The translations under genes and the position numbers were made by a program. A stretch of 64,000 nucleotides of DNA from Rhinopomastus cyanomelas (Eukaryota > Chordata > Aves > Bucerotiformes > Rhinopomastidae), in contig VXBP01007153.1 of NCBI GenBank assembly GCA_013400115.1, positions 80,974 to 144,973 on the forward strand, written 5' to 3'. The notes beneath the pieces are model-generated. The model searched no databases. It was not told the DNA's origin and worked only from the letters and a program-made list of their open reading frames with translations. Positions 61,101-64,000 of the stretch are shown in pieces. Within the stretch, counting starts at the first letter, position 1. Every line of letters starts with the position of its first letter.

Positions 61101-63285
61101 TAGTAACTCACGGTCTACAACCAGTTCAGCAAAGACAAACTAACAGATCTTTGCAAATCTATTGGGTAGAAATTATCGAGGTAGGTTGGGTTGTGCCTCA
61201 ATTTAACGGCACCAAGAGGGGATTCTAAGGCAGCCAAAATTGTACCTGGTTTCCAATAACACTTGTTTCCATTTAGTAGGCACTTTTCCTTAATTAAGTT
61301 ATCTGAATTCATAAAACTACACCAAAAAGTCAGTGTAGACAAAAGCAGTAAGAACTGAGGAACAGAAATTATTTTAATAATGCAAATTAAATCATTATAA
61401 CGCTTTAAATAATGGCTGTATAAGCAGGACATTCGTGCATATGGTTTCCAGAACTCCCTGTGCCTCCTAGTAAAATATTTATGGGGAACACTACTTTGTA
61501 ATATTTACTGCGCAGCTCTGGCGTAGCTAGAACATAAGCAGAACAAAAATGAAATTAATTGCATACAAGCCACTCTATTAAAGTTGATAAATTGCGGCAG
61601 ATTTTGCAATTTGTTGGCAATAATACTAGGAGCTACAACTTGCTTTAATTTTGCATTCTAAACCCTGCCATTTAATTTAAGCATGCCTTAAAATAGTTCT
61701 AAATTTTTGTCTTTTTAATAAAATTAATGCTGTCACTAAAGGATGCTAAACTTACTACTTTGGTTTTAAAAAGTAAATACACGTATATTTTTAGGAAACA
61801 GGCGTCATTCATATATTTCCTTTAAAACCAGGAATGTTTATCCTATCAGCCTGTTGCATTTGAGGCATTAAAATGAAAAATGACATCTACACCCATTAAT
61901 ATCGTCAACGTATAAACAGCACAGCGTGACACATTCTTGAGAGCTGAAGGCTACAAAATCTCTCTGAAACATAAATAACAAAGCACTCAGAAGCATATTT
62001 GATGTTGATATTCATCTCTGAGAAAAACACTGCTGCCTGGGCTTCTTATGAAAATAGATGCAGCCCAAATGGATCTCCTGTAATTGGTTTCAGATAGCGA
62101 GGTCAAAAGAAATATGATACAAGAAACTATTATGTGGAACAGGCGAAACAAGAATGTTTATACAGGCACTCCCTATTTATTCTGACAAGAGGTGTATACT
62201 TTGCAGATAACCAGAGAGGAAAAACTTGCCAGAAGACAACCAGATTCTTTCCTTTTCCTAACTCCAAATCACTATTTTATTTTTTCAAATGACTGCATAC
62301 GCTAACATTCCCGTTGAACTCAAAATAAGTTCTTGAACATAAAATAAGTTTCCAAATGGCTGAATATGTCAAACGAGAGTCATCTTGCTGGTAGCACTAT
62401 GCAACCGAAACGTATCAACATGCTAAGCTGGATTTAGGGCCAAAGACTGCTCTGCACTGGTTGAATAACAAGTTCATCAAACTACTACATAGCTACCTTT
62501 ATTATAAAAAACACTTCAGGAGAACTCAGCTCCTTCACCCCCTGCTGTGGGCCTTTTCTCCAGCTGGCTCTGGACAAGAAGCCCAGAATTACCCATCGTT
62601 GTATGAGATCTTCATAAGTCTGTAACAGAAAGACAATGCTGTTCAGTGCTCCTTAACAGCACTCCAAATGATACTGCTAAACCTCCCTTTCTCACTGACT
62701 GTATTTTCCCAGAAACTCTTCCAATGAGTATCACAGCCAGTCAGCACAGCAGCTTATAATCTTCCCAAATGGAGTAGAAAAGCATTTAGCACTATTCAAA
62801 GAATCTTGTATTTGAGATCATCAACTCCTTTCCAACAGCAGTCTCTCTGGGAGACTTGACAGGAAAGACAAACTCACCCTCTCCTTAGTGAACACCACTC
62901 TTTCTCTCCAAGCTGCACAGAGAAGATAGAAACTGTTGGCTGAGGACAAACCCACCGCACAAGAGAGCCCATGAAATCAAGCAATTCTTGTATGTAATTA
63001 AAATCCAAGCCACATAACTAGCCTGATTTCACCAAGGAACTGTGGACCAAACCATTACTGCAGTGCTTTCTTACAGAAGTAGAAATGAAGCACCATCTAG
63101 CTGAGGCTGCTTGCACTCATCAAGACAATATTTACATTACATTACCATCCGTGGTACTCCTACTACCAGACTGCTAGGTCAAAGGATAACTGACCTTCAG
63201 CTGTTTCTCCAGAGAGCGATGTTGGCCACTGAGTGCTGCACTGACCCCATCCCAACAGGTCATGATTAAGCAAACATTGAATATG
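58113..63285. other. FOXP2 intron upstream of the exon, no CR1 seen
   Basis: No repeat family recognised. 58330-58720 and 61440-61760 are AT-rich and orderly, with homeobox-type ATTA sites, and are candidates for conserved noncoding sequence. The preceding FOXP2 coding exon (ATG exon) was not found here. Confidence 0.5.
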
Positions 63286-63648
63286 CCTGATCTACCTAAA
63301 CTTCAGCAAAGCCTTCAACAGAGGCTCCTACAGTATCCTCCTGGAAAAGCTGGTGGCCCATAACTTGGATGGGCACACCCTCTGCTGGGTTGAAAACTGG
63401 CTGGATGAGCAGGCACAGTGGTTGTGAATGGCACTGCATTCAGTTGGTGTCCAGTGACCAGTGGTGTCCTCCAGGGATCAGTACTGGGCCTAGTTCAAGT
63501 CAACATCTTTATCGATGACCTGGATGAGGTGATGGAATCTACCCTTAGTAAATTCACAGATGACTCCAAGTTGCAGGGCAGTGTCAATCTACTAGAGGGG
63601 AGGAAGATGCTGCAGAGAGCTCCTGGACAGGCTGGGTCAATGGGCTGA
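63286..63648 (+). pseudogene. CR1 ORF2 reverse transcriptase relic
   Basis: YLNFSKAFNRGSYSILLEKL, then VTSGVLQGSVLGLVQVNIFI (motif B, with L for the usual P), then LSKFTDDSKLQGSVN (catalytic box FTDD for FADD). A stop falls just before VVNGTAF. Dead. Confidence 0.86.
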
Positions 63649-64000
63649 GGCCAACAGGATGAGGTTTAACCAGGGCAAGTGCAGAGTTCTACGTTTTGCC
63701 CACAATAACCCTACTGACTGAGGGATGAGTGGCTGGAGAGCAGCCTGGCAGAGAGAGACCTGGGAGTACTGGTTAACAACTGGTGTTGTTAACAACAGGT
63801 GGCACAAAAGGCCAGAGGCATCCTGGCTTGGATCAGGAATAGTGTGGCCAGCAGGACAAGGAATGTAATTCTTCCCCTGTACTGGGCATTTTTGAGGCCT
63901 CACCTCGAGTACTGAGGGCAATTCGTGGCCCTTCACTTCAGGAAAGATGTTGAGGTGCTGGAGCGGGTCCAGAGGAGAGCAGTGAGGCTGGGGAAGGGAC
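63286..64000 (+). mobile_element. CR1 LINE, RT core onward, cut by the window end
   Basis: Starts at YLNFSKAFNR (RT motif A) and continues through motif B, the catalytic box and the start of the C-terminal region (about 63900, LEY; 63960, ERVQRRAVRLGKG). It runs off the window, so the 3' tail is not seen. Its text differs from the 42319 copy, indicating another CR1 subfamily. Confidence 0.92.

Overview
This window is vertebrate nuclear DNA, almost certainly from a bird. About 19 pieces of the avian/reptilian non-LTR retrotransposon CR1 are present. Most carry the typical 3' end (..GGTCCCTTCCAATCCC..ATTCTATG), and nearly all are 5'-truncated. Together with two short SINE copies they cover about 12% of the window by my count. 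That is high for a bird and would suit a CR1-rich lineage such as woodpeckers and their relatives, but I cannot fix the species.

The one host coding sequence I can support is a 90-bp exon on the minus strand at 58023-58112. It encodes a 30-residue in-phase block ending TSGLKSPKGSDKQRPLQ, bounded by a polypyrimidine tract plus AG and by a GT donor. I recognise it as the FOXP2 coding exon just before the VPVSVAMMTPQ.. exon. FOXP2 therefore runs right to left. On this reading 58113-64000 is the intron upstream of the exon and 1-58022 is the intron downstream. I looked for the neighbouring coding exons (the ATG exon and the VPVSVAMM/poly-Q exons) and did not see them. The exon shows one difference from the FOXP2 sequence I recall: Gly instead of Ser at about residue 78.

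Layout: 1-23.4 kb is intron with CR1 pieces in both orientations, a tRNA-headed SINE (12.3 kb), an AT-rich tandem tract (13.5 kb) and an ATCT microsatellite (14.6 kb). 23.4-29.4 kb has no clear repeat. 29.4-51.8 kb holds nine consecutive elements, all on the minus strand (the FOXP2 sense strand), including the longest CR1 copy with a recognisable reverse transcriptase relic (42.3-43.4 kb) and a second SINE copy (51.7 kb). 51.8-63.3 kb surrounds the exon and has no recognised CR1. 63.3 kb to the end is another CR1 with an RT relic, cut by the window edge.

The most novel item is the pair at 12.3 kb and 51.7 kb. Both share a tRNA-Lys-like head with the same altered anticodon loop, the same short central body and a CR1-like 3' tail. 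This looks like a tRNA-headed SINE mobilised by CR1. A second observation is a composite CR1-CR1 junction shared by two loci (5.9 kb and 16.8 kb), which implies a chimeric element that retrotransposed as a unit. No bacterial genes, CRISPR, operons or intact mobile-element genes are present. The other open reading frames are chance frames or repeat frames.
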